Source: Solirubrobacterales bacterium (GTDB lineage Bacteria > Actinomycetota > Thermoleophilia > Solirubrobacterales > Solirubrobacteraceae). From it: DNA of 7,057 nucleotides. The notes beneath the pieces were generated by a model that saw only the letters and a program-made list of their open reading frames with translations, did not search any database and was not told the origin of the DNA. The stretch is taken from contig JACDAP010000171.1 of assembly GCA_013695395.1 (NCBI GenBank), positions 1-7,057 of the forward strand. Direction: 5' to 3'. The translations under genes and the position numbers were made by a program. Positions 6,131-7,057 of this stretch are shown piece after piece (position 1 is the stretch's first letter; each line of letters opens with the position of its first letter).

Positions 6131-7057
6131 ATGACCGACGTCTACGTCTACGACGCCATCAGAACGCCACGCGGGAAGGGCAAGGCCAGCGGCTCGTTGC
6201 ATGCGGTCAAGCCGGTCGACCTCGTCGTGGGACTCATCGACGAGACCCTCGCGCGTCACGCGCAGATCGACCCTCACGACATCGACGACCTCATCCTCGG
6301 CTGCGTCGCACCGGTCGGCGAACAGGGGGCCAACCTCGCGAAGACCGCAGGCCTCAAGGCCGGACTCGCCGACACCACGGCTGGCTTCCAGCTGAACCGC
6401 TTCTGCGCCTCGGGCCTCGAGGCCGTGAACACCGCCGCGCAGAAGGTCGCGTCGGGGTGGGAGGAGCTGTTCCTCGCCGGCGGCGTCGAGTCGATGTCGC
6501 GCGTGCCGATGGGCTCCGACGGCGGCCCCATGGTCGACGACCCGGAGACGAGCGCCGCGATCGGCTTCGTCCCGCAGGGCGTCGGTGCGGACCTGATCGC
6601 CACGATCGAAGGCTGGTCGCGCGAGGACGTGGACTCGTTCGCCGCAGAGTCACAGCGGCGCGCCGCCCACGCCCGACGGGAAGGGTACTTCGACCGCTCG
6701 ATCGTCCCGGTCGAGGACGCTGCGGGCAACGTGCTGCTCGCACAGGACGAGTTCATCCGCGAGGGTACAACGATCGCGACCCTGTCCGCCCTCAAGCCGT
6801 CCTTCGTCGGCCTGGATGCCTTCGACGCGATCGCCCTCGGGCGCTATCCCGACGTCTCCGCGATCGAACACGTCCATCACGCGGGCAACTCCTCCGGCAT
6901 CGTCGACGGCGCGTCACTCGTGATCGTCGGCAGCGAGAAGGCAGGGGCGCGCGCCGGCCTGAGCCCGCGTGCCCGGATCCTCGCGACCGCCGTCTCCGGC
7001 GCCGAGCCCACCATCATGCTGACCGGGCCTGGACCGGCGTCCCTGAAGGCCCTCGAG
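6131..7057 (+). CDS. Thiolase (acetyl-CoA C-acyltransferase, FadA type), N-terminal part, runs off right edge
   Basis: 309 codons are visible with no stop, against about 390-400 for the family, so the C-terminal fifth lies outside. The enzyme class performs the last step of beta-oxidation, thiolytic cleavage of 3-ketoacyl-CoA, or the reverse condensation of acetyl-CoA. The sequence opens with [18 protein letters not shown]. The acyl-accepting cysteine is Cys92 in [21 protein letters not shown] follows at 118-127, [14 protein letters not shown] at 148-161, and [11 protein letters not shown] at 251-261. The later GHP histidine and second cysteine fall beyond the edge. The pattern is that of actinobacterial FadA-type thiolases. 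The ATG at 6131 has only a weak GGTGA upstream. An ATG at 6120 is closed by a stop after four codons, so it is not the start. The gene is divergent from the lipid operon. A FadB-like hydroxyacyl-CoA dehydrogenase may follow outside the window. Confidence 0.92.
   Translation, partial: MTDVYVYDAIRTPRGKGKASGSLHAVKPVDLVVGLIDETLARHAQIDPHDIDDLILGCVAPVGEQGANLAKTAGLKAGLADTTAGFQLNRFCASGLEAVNTAAQKVASGWEELFLAGGVESMSRVPMGSDGGPMVDDPETSAAIGFVPQGVGADLIATIEGWSREDVDSFAAESQRRAAHARREGYFDRSIVPVEDAAGNVLLAQDEFIREGTTIATLSALKPSFVGLDAFDAIALGRYPDVSAIEHVHHAGNSSGIVDGASLVIVGSEKAGARAGLSPRARILATAVSGAEPTIMLTGPGPASLKALE

Noticed and set aside
6120..6134. Four-codon upstream ORF (ATG GTG AAC AGA TGA) whose stop overlaps the thiolase ATG
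   Set aside because: It has no ribosome binding site of its own and is very short. The ATGA overlap is easily due to chance, and a coupling leader cannot be supported without conservation.
6274..6795. 173-codon minus-strand frame opposite the thiolase
   Set aside because: It is antisense to conserved thiolase blocks, including the segments around [10 protein letters not shown], and has no recognisable protein features.

Overview
The window is a high-GC, densely coded stretch that reads as an actinobacterial chromosome. The base composition, the GTG starts, the mycobacterial-style thiolase and the WS/DGAT acyltransferase all point that way. A Solirubrobacterales-like or other soil actinobacterium is plausible, but I cannot fix the genus from sequence alone. 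I see no mobile element, tRNA, rRNA, CRISPR array or phage gene.

Layout: five genes lie head to tail on the minus strand, read from right to left. They are an aldehyde dehydrogenase (4362-5921), a long-chain-type acyl-CoA synthetase (2556-4334), a WS/DGAT-type wax ester/triacylglycerol synthase (1062-2471), an alpha/beta hydrolase (166-1059) and the first 49 or so codons of an amidohydrolase (running off the left edge from about 148). Gaps are 27, 84, 2 and 17 bp, so this looks like one operon. A 209-bp divergent intergenic region (5922-6130) follows. On the plus strand a FadA-type thiolase starts at 6131 and runs off the right edge. It has no stop within the window, and 309 codons are visible.

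How the genes fit together (inference): the aldehyde dehydrogenase would oxidise an aldehyde, perhaps a fatty aldehyde from alkane or alcohol breakdown, to an acid. The synthetase would activate the acid to acyl-CoA. The acyl-CoA could then be stored as neutral lipid by the WS/DGAT enzyme, or degraded by beta-oxidation, for which the divergent thiolase supplies the last step. The alpha/beta hydrolase could release acyl chains from esters. The amidohydrolase has no obvious lipid role.

The divergent region is the most interesting non-coding part. It holds two separate imperfect inverted repeats. Each has 10-bp arms matching at 9 of 10 positions. One lies nearer the aldehyde dehydrogenase (5985-6020); the other sits immediately upstream of the thiolase start (6098-6123). 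They look like operators for dimeric regulators. No regulator gene is in the window. Apart from these dyads and a possible non-canonical start for the amidohydrolase, the region reads as ordinary lipid-metabolism DNA, and I found no convincing new biological system.
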